From Gemmatimonadota bacterium (GTDB lineage Bacteria; Gemmatimonadota; Gemmatimonadetes; Gemmatimonadales; GWC2-71-9): a stretch of 40,837 nucleotides of DNA. The stretch spans positions 1-40,837 of the forward strand of contig QHUZ01000031.1 in assembly GCA_003223395.1 (NCBI GenBank), read 5' to 3'. The position numbers were made by a program, and so were the translations under genes. Shown piece by piece: positions 25,293-35,269 of the stretch (the first letter of the stretch is position 1; each line of letters opens with the position of its first letter). Under the pieces are notes generated by a model, which was given only the letters and a program-made list of their open reading frames with translations, was not told the DNA's origin and did no database searches.

Positions 25293-26765
25293 ATGCACGG
25301 TTGGAAGCTGATCCCCCTGGTGCTGTTGCTTGCCGGCTGCGCGGCACGTCGTCCGATGCCGCCACTGGCCGGGCCGTCATCGGAGCCGGTCCTGGAGACG
25401 CCTGCGCGCGTCGCGCTCATCACCGCACCGGGCGAAGCGGAGTGGTCGGCGCTCGGCAATGAAGCGACGGCGCTGCTGTCTCAGTATCTGCGGATCAACA
25501 CGACCAATCCGCCGGGAAATGAGATTGCCGCGGCGCGCTGGCTTCAGGCAGTGCTCCGGCGCGACGGGATCGAGGCGCAGATCTTCGAGCCGGCCCCCGG
25601 CAAAGCCAACCTCTACGCCCGGCTCGCGGGCGACGGCAGCGCGCGGCCGCTCATCCTTCTGAACCACATGGATGTCGTGCTGGCCTCGCGGGAATACTGG
25701 ACCGTCGAGCCGTTCAGCGGGCTGGTCAGGGACGGTTATGTGTGGGGCCGCGGCGCGCTGGATATGAAGGGCGAGGCGATCGCGCAGCTGATGACGATGT
25801 TGATCCTGACGCGCGCCCATGTTCCGCTCAAGCGCGACATCATCTTCCTCGCCACGGCAGACGAGGAGATCGGCGCCGGGGTGGGGGCCGCCTGGATCGT
25901 GGAACATCAGGCCGATCTCGTCCGGAATGCCGAGTTTCTGCTCAACGAGGGCGGGCTGACCCGGGCCGACGGCCGCGGGGGAGTCGAGTTCTACGGCGTC
26001 GGGACAACGGAGAAGTCGCCGTTTTGGCTCGACGTCACGGCGCGCGGGACGGCCGGCCACGGTTCACGCCCGACGCCTGACAATCCCGTCCACCGCTTGA
26101 TCCGCGCGCTCAACCGCATTGCCGACTGGCGCACGCCGCTCACCGTGACGCCGGCGGCGGAGCGGTCGTTCTCCGACCTCGCGACGATCGAGCGGGATTC
26201 GACGGTGCGTCGCTGGCTGAGCGACATTCGGACCGCGCTCCGCGATTCGGTCGCGGTTCGCGCCATCACGGCGGATCTCACGTACAACGCGCTGCTGCGC
26301 AACACGATCTCGATTACCGGTCTCAAGGGGAGTGACAAGACGAACGTCATTCCGCCGGTGGCCACCGCGGCGATCGACGTCAGGCTCCTGCCCGGACAGG
26401 ATCCCGCTGCGTTTCTCGCGGAGCTGACGCGTGTGGTGGGAGACACGGCCGTCACGCTGCGGCCGCAAGGGCCGAACTGGCCGGCGACCGAGAGCCCGAT
26501 CGAGACCGAGATGTTCCGCGCCATCACTGCCGTGGCGCATGGGCGTCACCCCAACGCGCTGGTCACGACGCTGATGCTGCCGGGCTTTACTGATAGCCAT
26601 TACTTCCGCCGCATGGGCATCGCGAGCTACGGCCTGGGGCCATTCCCGCTCACGCAAGGCGAGTCTCGCGGCGTGCACGGCAACGACGAGCGCGTCAGCG
26701 TCGAAGCGCTGCGCTTCGGCGTGCGGTTCTACTACGACGTCGTGTCGCGCGTCGCGGCAAAATAG
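25293..26765 (+). CDS. M20 family metallopeptidase, lipoprotein
   Basis: A 490-residue peptidase with a lipoprotein signal (LIPLVLLLAGCAARR, lipid-attached Cys16). Zinc ligands and catalytic residues follow the M20 pattern: LLNHMDVV (His and Asp), GRGALDMKG with the bridging Asp, and TADEEIGAG with the catalytic Glu pair. TAGHGSRP is in the dimerisation domain. It probably trims peptides in the periplasm for uptake. The ATG at 25293 is 16 bp after the hydrolase stop. Its end is only three bases from the convergent S9 peptidase. Length is typical of the carboxypeptidase S/M20 type. Confidence 0.92.
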   Translation: MHGWKLIPLVLLLAGCAARRPMPPLAGPSSEPVLETPARVALITAPGEAEWSALGNEATALLSQYLRINTTNPPGNEIAAARWLQAVLRRDGIEAQIFEPAPGKANLYARLAGDGSARPLILLNHMDVVLASREYWTVEPFSGLVRDGYVWGRGALDMKGEAIAQLMTMLILTRAHVPLKRDIIFLATADEEIGAGVGAAWIVEHQADLVRNAEFLLNEGGLTRADGRGGVEFYGVGTTEKSPFWLDVTARGTAGHGSRPTPDNPVHRLIRALNRIADWRTPLTVTPAAERSFSDLATIERDSTVRRWLSDIRTALRDSVAVRAITADLTYNALLRNTISITGLKGSDKTNVIPPVATAAIDVRLLPGQDPAAFLAELTRVVGDTAVTLRPQGPNWPATESPIETEMFRAITAVAHGRHPNALVTTLMLPGFTDSHYFRRMGIASYGLGPFPLTQGESRGVHGNDERVSVEALRFGVRFYYDVVSRVAAK

Positions 26766-26768
26766 CGG

Positions 26769-29180
26769 TCAGCGACTCGAGCTCGAGACTCCCGGCGCGC
26801 GCGGCTTCGCCTGTTTCACGTAGCGGTCGAACCAGTCGATCATCTCGGCCAGCGTATGGAGCACCGACTCGCGAGCCACGTAGCCGTGCGCCTCGTTCGG
26901 CAGCATCACGAGCCGCGCCGTCCCTCCCAGCCCCTTGATCGCGGCAAAGAGCCGTTCCGAGTTGATCGGGAAGGTGCCCGAGTTGTTGTCGGCCTCGCCG
27001 TGCGTCATCAAGATCGGTTCGTTGATCGAGTCGGCGTACACGAAGGGCGACATCCGCAAGTAGACCGGGCGCGCCTGCCAGAACGTGCGGTCTTCGTTCT
27101 GGAAGCCGAACGGCGTGAGCGTGCGGTTGTAGGCGCCGCTCCGCGCGATCCCGGCGCGGAACAGGTCCGAATGCGCGAGCAGGTTGGCGGTCATGAAGGC
27201 GCCGTAGCTGTGGCCGCCGATCCCGATGCGGTCGACGTCGCCGATGCCGGCGTCCACGACGGCCTTCACCGCGGCGCGCGCACTCATCACGAGCTGCTCG
27301 ACGTAGTGGTCGTTCGCCGTGTCGCCGCCGATGATCGGCATCTTGGGGTCGTCGAGCACGGCGTAGCCTTGTGTCAAGAAGAACAGGTGCGACGGGCCGC
27401 GGATGATGTTGAAGCGGTTTGGCGCCGCCGACACCTGGCCCGCGGCGCTCGCCGAGGCGAACTCGATCGGGTAGGCCCACATCACGACAGGAAGACGGGT
27501 CCCCGGCGTGTAGCCCGGCGGCAGATAGAGGGTGCCGGAGAGCGGCACGCCGTCTTCGCGCGTGTAGGTGAGCAGCCGCTTTTGGATCCCAGTGAGCTGC
27601 GGGGCGGGGTCCTTGAAGTCGGTGAGTGCCCGGAGGTTCGTGCCTTGGCGGATGAAGTAATTCGGCGGCTCGGTACGCGACTCGCGCCGGGTGACGAAGC
27701 TCTTGCCGGCGTCGTCGAGCAGCGCAACGACCGATTCGTAGTGAACGGTGTCGGCGCGCCAGAGTCGCTCAGTCTTTTTCGTGACGAGGTTCAGGCGGTC
27801 GAGGAAGGGTCGGTCGCCCTGCGGCGAGGCGCCGGCGCCCGTGAGGTAAATCCAGCTTCCGGTCCGCAGGATCGCGGCGTCACCGGCGGGTGTCATCCGC
27901 GTGATCGGGAACCCCGGGTCGGTGTAACGATCCTCGGCACTGCGGTCGAATAGGAGGACCGGGGCAGCACCGGGTTTTGTGGCATCGACGATCCATATCT
28001 TGGACCAGCGGCGCTCCCGGTCGTACTCTCCCAGGAACCCGACGCCCTGCGTGTCCCACAAGAGACCGCTGTAGCGCTTCGCGAGGCGCGCCAACTCCGT
28101 GGGCTCGGCGGTGAACGGCGCCGCGAGGGTGACGACGCGGTCCTGGCGCTCGGCCTTGCTGCGCGGGTCGCCGCCGTCCAGCGCTTCGGCCCAAACGAGG
28201 GTCGCAGGCGTGCCCGGGCGCCAGTTCACGCCGCGCGGGCCCGTGCGCACGCCGCGGATCGGTACACCTTCGCTCGAAGGCAACGTCGCGATATGGCGCA
28301 CGAGGTCGCCCTTCAGGTTCCAGACGTCGATCTCCTGCGGGAAACCACCGCTCGGCACGAGATAGGACAAAGGACGCACCGTGCGGATGACGAGCACGTT
28401 CTCGCCGCCGGGGGAGACGTCCACGCGCTCGAAGATCGCGGGCTTGCCGACTACGGTGCGCGCGCCGGTCGCCACATCGACCAGTGCGAGCTGCGCAGTG
28501 AAGTAGTAGTCGAACAGTTGCTCGTCGAAGTGGTTTTTCAGCAGGTCTTCGAAGGTCGGCGCGGGCGCGGCGCGGCCGCGGGTTTCCTGAATCGTCGGAC
28601 CCACTGGGGTCTCGGGCTCGACGGGTGCGGGGCCGCGGCCGTCGGGAATGAACTCACACAGGAGGCTCGTGCCCGAGGGCATCCATTGGCACGGCGGGCC
28701 CTCGGTGGCGTTCAGGGTCGCACCGGTGAGGGCGCGCGTTTGCCCGGTGGCGGCATCGGCGATCCAGAGGACGAGCCCCGAGTCGCGCGTTTGCACGAAG
28801 GCGATGTTGCGGCTGTCGGGCGACCAGATGACGTACGACAATGCCGCGGGCGTCGGAACGTTGATGCGGCGCTCGGTCCCGTCCGCCACGCGCTTCAGGA
28901 CGAGTCCCGTGACGCCGCCCGGGAGCTGCGGGCCCGTCGTGCGCGGGTTGATGCGGTTTCCCGCGAGGCGCAGCATGGGGGCCGCCAGCTCGGCGATCGT
29001 CGGCATGCTGCGTTGCTCGAGCAGCAGTAGCGATTGGCGGTCGGGTGAAATGCCTGCCGTGGGCAGCGGCGGTGCGTCCAGAATGTCAACGATTACTTGT
29101 GGCGGTGTCCTGTACGGCGTTTGTGCGGCAAGTCGTGTGGCGCTGAACAACGCGAGACAGCAAAGGATGACGCGGCGCAT
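26769..29180 (-). CDS. S9 family prolyl-oligopeptidase-like serine peptidase, exported
   Basis: An 803-residue enzyme with a signal peptide (VILCCLALFSATRLAAQ). The first 550 or so residues form the WD-like beta-propeller (SYVIWSPDSRNIAFV, DVSPGGENVLVI); the alpha/beta-hydrolase domain follows. The catalytic triad is Ser658 in GGHSYGAF, Asp731 in HGEADNNSG, and His765 in NEAHGY. The wording of the C-terminal domain resembles glutamyl-endopeptidase-like S9 enzymes. It probably digests oligopeptides in the periplasm, complementing the convergent M20 peptidase. A TAAGGT element about 30 bases upstream may be its -10. Confidence 0.93.
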   Translation of the reverse strand: MRRVILCCLALFSATRLAAQTPYRTPPQVIVDILDAPPLPTAGISPDRQSLLLLEQRSMPTIAELAAPMLRLAGNRINPRTTGPQLPGGVTGLVLKRVADGTERRINVPTPAALSYVIWSPDSRNIAFVQTRDSGLVLWIADAATGQTRALTGATLNATEGPPCQWMPSGTSLLCEFIPDGRGPAPVEPETPVGPTIQETRGRAAPAPTFEDLLKNHFDEQLFDYYFTAQLALVDVATGARTVVGKPAIFERVDVSPGGENVLVIRTVRPLSYLVPSGGFPQEIDVWNLKGDLVRHIATLPSSEGVPIRGVRTGPRGVNWRPGTPATLVWAEALDGGDPRSKAERQDRVVTLAAPFTAEPTELARLAKRYSGLLWDTQGVGFLGEYDRERRWSKIWIVDATKPGAAPVLLFDRSAEDRYTDPGFPITRMTPAGDAAILRTGSWIYLTGAGASPQGDRPFLDRLNLVTKKTERLWRADTVHYESVVALLDDAGKSFVTRRESRTEPPNYFIRQGTNLRALTDFKDPAPQLTGIQKRLLTYTREDGVPLSGTLYLPPGYTPGTRLPVVMWAYPIEFASASAAGQVSAAPNRFNIIRGPSHLFFLTQGYAVLDDPKMPIIGGDTANDHYVEQLVMSARAAVKAVVDAGIGDVDRIGIGGHSYGAFMTANLLAHSDLFRAGIARSGAYNRTLTPFGFQNEDRTFWQARPVYLRMSPFVYADSINEPILMTHGEADNNSGTFPINSERLFAAIKGLGGTARLVMLPNEAHGYVARESVLHTLAEMIDWFDRYVKQAKPRAPGVSSSSR

Positions 29181-29242
29181 AGGGTCTCAGCTCGATCGCG
29201 GGAACCGGAAACCTTACCACGCGCTCCGCGGCACGCAACTAG

Positions 29243-29512
29243 CTACTTGAGCGGCACGACAAAGCGCACGACAATCCGTTCCGCGGTCTGTGGGCTGATG
29301 CTGCACGAGCAATCCTGACCGACGATTCGCTTCCACCCGAGGACTTCCGCATCAGCGATGCCGGCGACGTCGCGATAGGTGATCTCCAGCATCTTCCCGT
29401 CGATGACGCGATAGGTCACGGGCCGGCCCAGCAGCCGGTGATGCGGGTCGATCTTCGCGAGCCCGTCGGCTAGCCGGCGCTGGAGCTCGGTGATGGCGTC
29501 GGTCGTCGTCAT
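29243..29512 (-). CDS. small conserved-looking protein of unknown function
   Basis: An 89-residue protein that I do not recognise. It has a helical N-terminus (DAITELQRRLADGLAKIDPHHRLL) and a beta-rich remainder (VTYRVIDGKMLEITYRDVAG, AERIVVRFVVPLK) with a CSCS pair. No signal or membrane segment is seen. Its ATG overlaps the queG stop by four bases (ATGA), which makes it very likely a real, co-translated gene. The overlap is the main support. Confidence 0.65.
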   Translation of the reverse strand: MTTTDAITELQRRLADGLAKIDPHHRLLGRPVTYRVIDGKMLEITYRDVAGIADAEVLGWKRIVGQDCSCSISPQTAERIVVRFVVPLK

Positions 29513-30429
29513 GAGCTGCGAACCGCCGCGGCGTTGCGCCGCATCCCCCCGTAGCCCGGACGGGTGAAGGGCGTCCCCTGGTAGCGGCGCTGAAAGTCAT
29601 CGTCGTCCATCTGAGCCAACTCGTGGATGTCGGGCTGCGCAATCTCGGGCCGCGGCGCCAACCCCGGATCACGCGTCGGCTGCGCAAAACTCACATTCCA
29701 AGGGCACACATCCTGACACACGTCGCAGCCGAATATCCAGTCGCCCAGCTGCGACGCCTGCGCGGGAGTGAATGCGCCGCGGTGTTCGATCGTGAGATAG
29801 GAAATGCAGGCGCGCGCGTCGAGATCGCGCGGCCCCGCAAACGCCTGGGTGGGACACGCATCAAGACAGCGGCGGCACGTGCCGCAGCGATCGGCTTCGA
29901 ACGGCAGATCCGGCTCTAGTCCTGCATCTGTGAGCACCACGCCGATGAACGTGAACGAGCCGATCTCCGGATGGATGAGCATCATGTTCTTGCCGATCCA
30001 TCCGAGCCCGGCGAGCTGCGCCAGCTCGCGCTCGGGGACTGGCCCGGCGTCTACATAGCAGCGCGTCGTCGCACCGGGGACGAGCTCGCGGATCGCCGTC
30101 GCGAGCTGCTCGAGCCGCTCACCGAGGACGTCGTGGTAATCGGGAGACCACGCGTATTGAGCCACTTGGCCCCGCGGCGTGGCCGCGGGGCTCGCTACCC
30201 TGGCCCCATGGAAATAATTGGTGAGCGTCACGACCGCCGTTTTGGCCTCGGGCATGATCAAGCGCGGATCTTTCCGTTTTTCCGCCTGCCGCTGCAGGTA
30301 CGTCATCGTGCCGGCGTGGCCGTCGGCGAGCCAGCGGTCCAGCTCGGCCGCGTGCGGATTGCGATCGAGCCGCGCGACTCCGGTCGCCGCAAAGCCCAGC
30401 TCGGCGGCGCGACGTTTGATCGCGATCAT
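29509..30429 (-). CDS. queG: epoxyqueuosine reductase QueG
   Basis: A 306-residue cobalamin-dependent iron-sulfur enzyme that reduces epoxyqueuosine to queuosine in tRNA anticodons, the last step of the pathway. Two 4Fe-4S motifs are present: CGTCRRCLDACP and CDVCQDVCPWN. The catalytic-region YVDAGPVPER and WIGKNMMLIHPEIGS are diagnostic. The protein lacks the C-terminal HEAT-like extension that some QueG proteins have. ATG 30429 overlaps the stop of the upstream small gene (ATGA). No other que genes are in the window. Confidence 0.96.
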   Translation of the reverse strand: MIAIKRRAAELGFAATGVARLDRNPHAAELDRWLADGHAGTMTYLQRQAEKRKDPRLIMPEAKTAVVTLTNYFHGARVASPAATPRGQVAQYAWSPDYHDVLGERLEQLATAIRELVPGATTRCYVDAGPVPERELAQLAGLGWIGKNMMLIHPEIGSFTFIGVVLTDAGLEPDLPFEADRCGTCRRCLDACPTQAFAGPRDLDARACISYLTIEHRGAFTPAQASQLGDWIFGCDVCQDVCPWNVSFAQPTRDPGLAPRPEIAQPDIHELAQMDDDDFQRRYQGTPFTRPGYGGMRRNAAAVRSS

Positions 30430-30692
30430 AGCCCCATCGTTTCGCGCCGCCAGCGCGCGAAGTTCACGACGTCATCGACCGCGGGGATTGCTCGTTCGTC
30501 GCCATACGCGGTGAACATGCGCCACTGCATGTAGTCGCGCGGCGGGATCGGCAAAAACGGCGGGCGGCGATACCAGTCGCGGGCGCGAAAACTCCACGCC
30601 AGGCGCACCAAGTCGACGGCGAGTCGCGGACGCACCAGCGCCCGCAGCGCCAAACGCAGATACAGTGCTGACCAACTCGCGATACGCTGCAT
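30426..30692 (-). CDS. small basic protein upstream of queG, unknown function
   Basis: An 88-residue protein not assigned to a family. It is rich in Arg and Trp with a hydrophobic helical start (IASWSALYLRLALRALV) and an acidic C-terminal half (MQWRMFTAYGDERAIPAVDDVVNFARW). The ATG at 30692 was chosen because upstream extension would cross the promoter of the divergent aminotransferase gene. GAAGGA abuts the ATG, and a -10-like TATACA lies six bases upstream, so initiation may be leaderless. The stop overlaps queG, so the three minus-strand genes form one operon. Confidence 0.65.
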   Translation of the reverse strand: MQRIASWSALYLRLALRALVRPRLAVDLVRLAWSFRARDWYRRPPFLPIPPRDYMQWRMFTAYGDERAIPAVDDVVNFARWRRETMGL

Positions 30693-30698
30693 TCCTTC

Positions 30699-30706
30699 TG
30701 TATATT
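30699..30706. promoter_or_regulatory. shared divergent -10 region
   Basis: TGTATATT contains TATATT on the plus strand (30701-30706), eight bases before ATG 30715, and TATACA on the minus strand (30704-30699), six bases before ATG 30692. Only 22 bp separate the two start codons, so the -10 elements physically overlap and the two transcripts would have almost no leaders and compete for polymerase. Confidence 0.55.
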
Positions 30707-30714
30707 CCCGGCCT

Positions 30715-31884
30715 ATGACGCTCGCAAGCAGCGTAAAACCGCGCGCGCTTGGACTCGCCAGGTACCGCGGCGAGTTTCCCATCTTTCAGTCGAGCGTCTA
30801 CCTCAACACCTGCTCGCTCGGGGCGTTGGGCGAGCGATCCCGCCGCAAGGTAGCGGAATTCCTCGACCTGTGGCAGAGCCGCGGCGCCTCGGCGTGGTAT
30901 GACGTGTGGTGGGAAGCGTTGGGCGACTTGCGCGCGCGCTATGGCCGCCTCGTCAACGCTGCCGCCACGGAGATCGCCCTGGCACCCAGTATCTCGGTCG
31001 CGCTCAGTGCGATCGCCGAATCGCTCGATTATCGCCGCCGGCCGAAAGTCGTGATCACGTCCCTCGATTTCCCGACGGTCGCGTATCAGTGGCTCGCCAA
31101 GGCCCCAGCGGGAGTGGAGCTCGTCGTCGTCGACAGTCCAGACAAGATCAGCGTGCCAGTCGAAGCGATCGCGCGGGCCGTGGATGATCGTACCGCGCTG
31201 GTCGTGACGTCGCACGTCTACTTCACGACGGGCGCGATCCAGGACATCAAACGCGTCGCCGAGGTCGCGCACGCGCACGGTGCCCTCTGTCTCATCGATG
31301 CATACCAATCCGTCGGCCAGATCCCCGTGGACGTACAGGACGCGGGTGTCGATGCCCTGGTCGCCGGCGGCCTCAAGTGGCTGCTCGGCGGACCGGGGAT
31401 CGTGTTTCTCTATGTGCGTGAGTCTGTTGCCCGCCGGCTCGAGCCGCGGATCTCGGGGTGGTTCGGACAGCGGGAGCAATTCGCCTTCGACCCGCGGGCG
31501 TTGACCTTCCACGACGATGCGCGACGGTTCGAAATGGGCACGCCGGCGCTCGCGGCCGTCTACGCGCAGCTCGGCGGCCTCGAGTACATCGAGGAAATCG
31601 GCACGCCGCGGATCCGGGAGGTCACTACAGCCTTGACCGAGGATCTGATCGCCACGGTGCGAGCCGCCGGCTTCACACCCAAGGTGGCCGCCGAGCCCGA
31701 ACGGCGCTCGGCGATTGTCATGATTCCCATGTCCGATCCCGCCGCGGCCGTGCGCCACCTGGCGGCGGGTGGCGTGATCGTCGATAGCCGGCCCGGGCAC
31801 GTCCGGTTCTCGCCTTTCTTCTATAACGTGCAGGATGACTATGTCAGAGCAACCGAGCGCCTCGCCTCGCAGCCCGCTCACTGA
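30715..31884 (+). CDS. class V aminotransferase family PLP enzyme
   Basis: A 389-residue fold-type I PLP enzyme of the class V aminotransferase/cysteine desulfurase superfamily. PLP contacts are LIDAYQS (Asp195, Gln198) and the Schiff-base lysine Lys221 in AGGLKWLLGGPG. YLNTCSLGALG near residue 29 replaces the usual YLDNAATS of desulfurases, and the desulfurase cysteine loop is not seen, so a kynureninase-like, isopenicillin-N-epimerase-like or transaminase activity is more likely. It heads a same-strand run and overlaps the LOG-family gene by 44 bases. Confidence 0.87.
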   Translation: MTLASSVKPRALGLARYRGEFPIFQSSVYLNTCSLGALGERSRRKVAEFLDLWQSRGASAWYDVWWEALGDLRARYGRLVNAAATEIALAPSISVALSAIAESLDYRRRPKVVITSLDFPTVAYQWLAKAPAGVELVVVDSPDKISVPVEAIARAVDDRTALVVTSHVYFTTGAIQDIKRVAEVAHAHGALCLIDAYQSVGQIPVDVQDAGVDALVAGGLKWLLGGPGIVFLYVRESVARRLEPRISGWFGQREQFAFDPRALTFHDDARRFEMGTPALAAVYAQLGGLEYIEEIGTPRIREVTTALTEDLIATVRAAGFTPKVAAEPERRSAIVMIPMSDPAAAVRHLAAGGVIVDSRPGHVRFSPFFYNVQDDYVRATERLASQPAH

Positions 31885-32611
31885 GGACGAACAGCTCCTC
31901 GTCCCGCCGCAGGTCGTACCGGTCGAGCGGCGGGCGTCCTTCACCAGCACCGACCCCTGGCGCGTGCTGCGCATCATGGGCGAGTTCGTCGAAGGGTTCG
32001 ATACGCTCTCCGACGTCCGCAACGCCGTGACGGTCTTCGGCTCGGCCCGCACGCCCGAAGGCGATCCCTACTACAAGGCAGCGCACGAGACGTCGCGCAT
32101 CCTCGCCAAGGAAGGGTTTGCGATCATCACGGGCGGCGGGCCGGGCATCATGGAAGCGGCGAATCGCGGTGCCAAGGAGGGCGGTGGGCTGTCGATCGGC
32201 TGCAATATCGAGCTCCCGTTCGAGCAAGGGACGAACCGGTGGGTCGAGCGCTCGATCAACTTTCGCTACTTCTTCGTCCGGAAGACGATGTTCGTGAAGT
32301 ATTCGACGGCCTTCATCACCTTTCCCGGGGGCTACGGGACGATGGACGAGCTGTTCGAGGCGCTCACGCTCGTCCAGACCGGCAAGGTCAAGCAGTTTCC
32401 GGTGGTGCTATTTGGTCGTGACTATTGGCGCGGTCTCGCGGATTGGCTCAAGGAACGCGTCGCGGGAGAGGGAAAGATCTCGCCCGAAGACCTGAATCTC
32501 TTTCTGGTCACCGACGAGCCCAAGGAAGCGCTCGGCTGGATCGTGGATGCGCGCGAGCGCCGCACCCGCGCCTTTCGTGCGATGAGCAAGTCCGCCCAGG
32601 CGAGCCGATGA
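31841..32611 (+). CDS. LOG family protein (nucleoside-5'-monophosphate phosphoribohydrolase type)
   Basis: A 256-residue Rossmann-fold protein of the LOG/TIGR00730 family, historically mislabelled lysine decarboxylase. Signatures are [28 protein letters not shown], and the active-site [12 protein letters not shown]. Family members split base from ribose 5-phosphate in nucleotides, some of them cytokinin precursors. ATG 31841 has AGGA five bases upstream and was preferred to ATG 31835. It overlaps the aminotransferase gene before it and the DHS-like gene after it (ATGA). The N-terminal 40 residues extend beyond the core. Confidence 0.9.
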   Translation: MSEQPSASPRSPLTEDEQLLVPPQVVPVERRASFTSTDPWRVLRIMGEFVEGFDTLSDVRNAVTVFGSARTPEGDPYYKAAHETSRILAKEGFAIITGGGPGIMEAANRGAKEGGGLSIGCNIELPFEQGTNRWVERSINFRYFFVRKTMFVKYSTAFITFPGGYGTMDELFEALTLVQTGKVKQFPVVLFGRDYWRGLADWLKERVAGEGKISPEDLNLFLVTDEPKEALGWIVDARERRTRAFRAMSKSAQASR

Positions 32612-33744
32612 CGCAGAACGAATTCCTGCGCGGCCAGCGCATCAATCCGAAGCCGGTCACGGGCAAAGAGACGGTGGCGGATCTCGTCGACAACGCGTTC
32701 CTGGCGTACAACGCCGGCCGCCTGGCGGAAGGCTGCCGGCTGTTCGCCGAGCGCATGCTCGACGAGGACGTGACCGTCGGCATGAGCCTCACCGGCGCGA
32801 TGACGCCCGCTGGTCTCGGCATGTCCACGATCATCCCGCTGATCGAAGCGGGATTTGTGGATTGGATCGTGTCCACGGGCGCCAATCTCTATCACGACGC
32901 GCACTTTGGCCTCGGCATGGCGATGCATCGCGGCACGCCCTTCGCCGACGACGTCGTGCTCCGCGAAGAGGGTGTCGTCCGGATCTACGACATCTTCTTC
33001 GACTACGACGTGCTGCTGTCCACGGATCGCTTCGTGCGTGAGGTCTCGGCGCGCGAGGAGTTCCAGCGGCCGATGAGCACCGCAGAATACCATTACCTGC
33101 TCGGCGGCTACGTGCTGGAGCGCGAGAAGGCGCTGGGTCTGTCCCGGAAATCGGTGCTCGGGGCGGCGTACGCCGCGGCCGTGCCGATCTACACCTCGTC
33201 GCCCGGCGACTCGTCGATCGGCATGAACGTCGCCGAGCAGGCGCTGTCGGGAAGCAAGCTGCGCTTTGACGTGAGCGCCGACGTGAACGAGACCTCGTCG
33301 ATCGTGTTTGCGGCGAAGGTGCGCGGCGGCAAGAGCGGTGTGTTGATCATCGGCGGCGGGAGCCCCAAGAATTTCGTGCTGCAGACCGAGCCGCAGATTC
33401 AGGAAGTCCTCGGCATCAGCGAGAAGGGTCACGACTACTACCTGCAGCTCACCGATGCGCGGCCTGACACGGGCGGCTTGTCGGGCGCAACGCCGGCGGA
33501 AGCGGTGAGCTGGGGGAAGGTCGATCCGGACAAGCTGCCGGGGACGGTCGTGGCATATCTCGACAACACCGTCGCCTTTCCGATTCTGGCGGCGTACGCG
33601 TTGGCACGCCGCAAGCCCCGCAAGTTGAAGCGCCTGTATGAGCGGCGCGGAGAGATGATGCGCGAGCTGACTGATTCGTATCTCGAGGCAAAAGCGGATC
33701 GCGACGCGCGCGCTGAGGCGGCAACTGGCGGCCGAGCGACCTGA
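32608..33744 (+). CDS. deoxyhypusine synthase-like protein
   Basis: A 378-residue member of the deoxyhypusine synthase family. The bacterial family motifs [35 protein letters not shown] and [12 protein letters not shown] are clear. [12 protein letters not shown] carries Lys304, aligned with the aminobutyl-accepting lysine of the eukaryotic enzyme. The His of the eukaryotic FFHS motif has no obvious counterpart in [15 protein letters not shown]. Bacteria lack eIF5A, so the acceptor must differ; relatives include homospermidine synthases, making a spermidine-derived product plausible. The start overlaps the LOG gene. Confidence 0.88.
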   Translation: MTQNEFLRGQRINPKPVTGKETVADLVDNAFLAYNAGRLAEGCRLFAERMLDEDVTVGMSLTGAMTPAGLGMSTIIPLIEAGFVDWIVSTGANLYHDAHFGLGMAMHRGTPFADDVVLREEGVVRIYDIFFDYDVLLSTDRFVREVSAREEFQRPMSTAEYHYLLGGYVLEREKALGLSRKSVLGAAYAAAVPIYTSSPGDSSIGMNVAEQALSGSKLRFDVSADVNETSSIVFAAKVRGGKSGVLIIGGGSPKNFVLQTEPQIQEVLGISEKGHDYYLQLTDARPDTGGLSGATPAEAVSWGKVDPDKLPGTVVAYLDNTVAFPILAAYALARRKPRKLKRLYERRGEMMRELTDSYLEAKADRDARAEAATGGRAT

Positions 33745-35260
33745 GATCCAGAAGTCTGCTGCGTCGACCAGGACGTATGCCGTTTACGTCCTGGGTCTGC
33801 TGACTCTCGTCAATCTTCTCAACTATCTCGACCGCAACGTCGTCTACGCGGTCTTCGAGCCGATCAAGCGCGATCTGCGTCTTTCCGATGCGCAGCTCGG
33901 CTGGCTTGGGTCCGCGTACATCATCGTGCTCTCGCTGGCGGCGCTGCCGCTCGGCGTCATCGGCGATCTGCGCTCGCGTCGGCTCGTGATCACGTGGGGC
34001 GTCGCGGTCTGGAGTGCGGCAACCACAGCGGGTGGCATCGCAAGGCAGTTCTGGCAGCTGTTCACCTGCCGGGCGCTCGTCGGCTTCGGTGAGGCGGGCT
34101 ACGCGCCGGCATCGCAGGCGATCATTGCGCAGTACTACAAGGGGCGACGTCGGGCGTTTGCTATAGGGGTCTACTCGGTCGGCATGGCGTTGGGCGGCGT
34201 GCTCGGCATCTGGCTTGGCGGTGTCATTGCGGAGCGCTACGGCTGGCGCTGGGCCTTCATCTGGATGGGTTTGCCTGGATTGGTGCTGGCGTTGCTCGCG
34301 TCGCGCCTGCGCGAGCTCGACCGCCGGCCTCCGCCGCCGATCGTCGAAACGCTGCGCCAATGGTGGCAGCATGGCATGCACGGTGTGACGCATTACGTCA
34401 TGCCGCTCGCGATCTGCGCGGGAATTGGCGCGGCGCTCGCCGGATTCTTTTCCTTATTCGAGGGAATCCCTTCGCAATTCAGCACCGCGCTGTTCGGTAT
34501 CGGGACCAGCGTGGGCATCGCCTGGACGGTGTGGCGGCTCGTGCCGCTCGCCGTGCGCCGCACGACCGCAGCGGGCGCGGTCGCCGCGGGCGCGTTCGAC
34601 GACTTTCAGGACGCCGCGATCCTCGTGCTGCGGACTCCGACCTTGATCTGGATATTTCTCGGCGGCGCGATGGTCACGTTCGCGGTGAACGGACTGGTCG
34701 CGTGGGCGGCGGCATTCATGCAGCGCATGCACGGGCTCTCCGTCGCGCAGGTGGGCGCCGAGTTCGGCGTATGGGCGCTCACCGGCGGTGTGCTGGGGGC
34801 GCTCGTCGGCGGCCGCCTGGCGGACCGGTTACAGCATCGTTGGCACGGTGGACGCGTGTTCACGTCGGGCGCGGGGTTCGTGCTGGGCGGGCCGGTGTGC
34901 GCCGCGCTGCTCTTGGTGCACGATCTCCGCTGGTTCGGCCCGCTTATCCTGGCGACATATTTCCTGTACACCTGGTACAACGGACCACTCGCAGCGGTCA
35001 TTCTCGACGTCGTTCCGCCTGCCGTTCAGGCATCGGTGCTGGGCGCGTTCGTGTTGTTCTCACATCTGGCGGGTGACGCGCTGGCGCCGCCGCTCATCGG
35101 CTATCTATCCGATCGCACCGGCGATCTGCGGACGGCGATGTTGCTGCTGCCGGCCGTCGGCCTGCTGGGAGGACTGGTGATACTCATTGCGTTAAAGACG
35201 GTGGCGCGCGACATGCGGCGTGTGATCGCGCTCGACATCCATGTGTCCGGCCAAGGCTGA
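33725..35260 (+). CDS. Spinster-like MFS transporter, non-standard start codon
   Basis: An integral membrane protein of about 511 residues. The first helix, [25 protein letters not shown], carries the NYLDR motif of Spinster-type transporters. Two additional hydrophobic segments in the middle (about 34390-34550) make more than twelve helices. The first ATG/GTG/TTG in frame is GTG 33926, which lies after helix 1 and helix 2's start and would cut the protein. CTG 33725 has GAGG six bases upstream (33715-33718) and is proposed as start; it overlaps the DHS-like gene by 20 bases. An assembly error removing the true start is the alternative. The substrate is unknown; the product of the upstream enzymes is a candidate. 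Confidence 0.75.
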   Translation: MAAERPEIQKSAASTRTYAVYVLGLLTLVNLLNYLDRNVVYAVFEPIKRDLRLSDAQLGWLGSAYIIVLSLAALPLGVIGDLRSRRLVITWGVAVWSAATTAGGIARQFWQLFTCRALVGFGEAGYAPASQAIIAQYYKGRRRAFAIGVYSVGMALGGVLGIWLGGVIAERYGWRWAFIWMGLPGLVLALLASRLRELDRRPPPPIVETLRQWWQHGMHGVTHYVMPLAICAGIGAALAGFFSLFEGIPSQFSTALFGIGTSVGIAWTVWRLVPLAVRRTTAAGAVAAGAFDDFQDAAILVLRTPTLIWIFLGGAMVTFAVNGLVAWAAAFMQRMHGLSVAQVGAEFGVWALTGGVLGALVGGRLADRLQHRWHGGRVFTSGAGFVLGGPVCAALLLVHDLRWFGPLILATYFLYTWYNGPLAAVILDVVPPAVQASVLGAFVLFSHLAGDALAPPLIGYLSDRTGDLRTAMLLLPAVGLLGGLVILIALKTVARDMRRVIALDIHVSGQG

Positions 35261-35269
35261 GGTGGTGTC

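Noticed and set aside
26812-26820. TGTTTCACG resembling half of a parS site
   Set aside because: Only the left half matches; it lies in the coding sequence of the S9 peptidase and the right half is unrelated.
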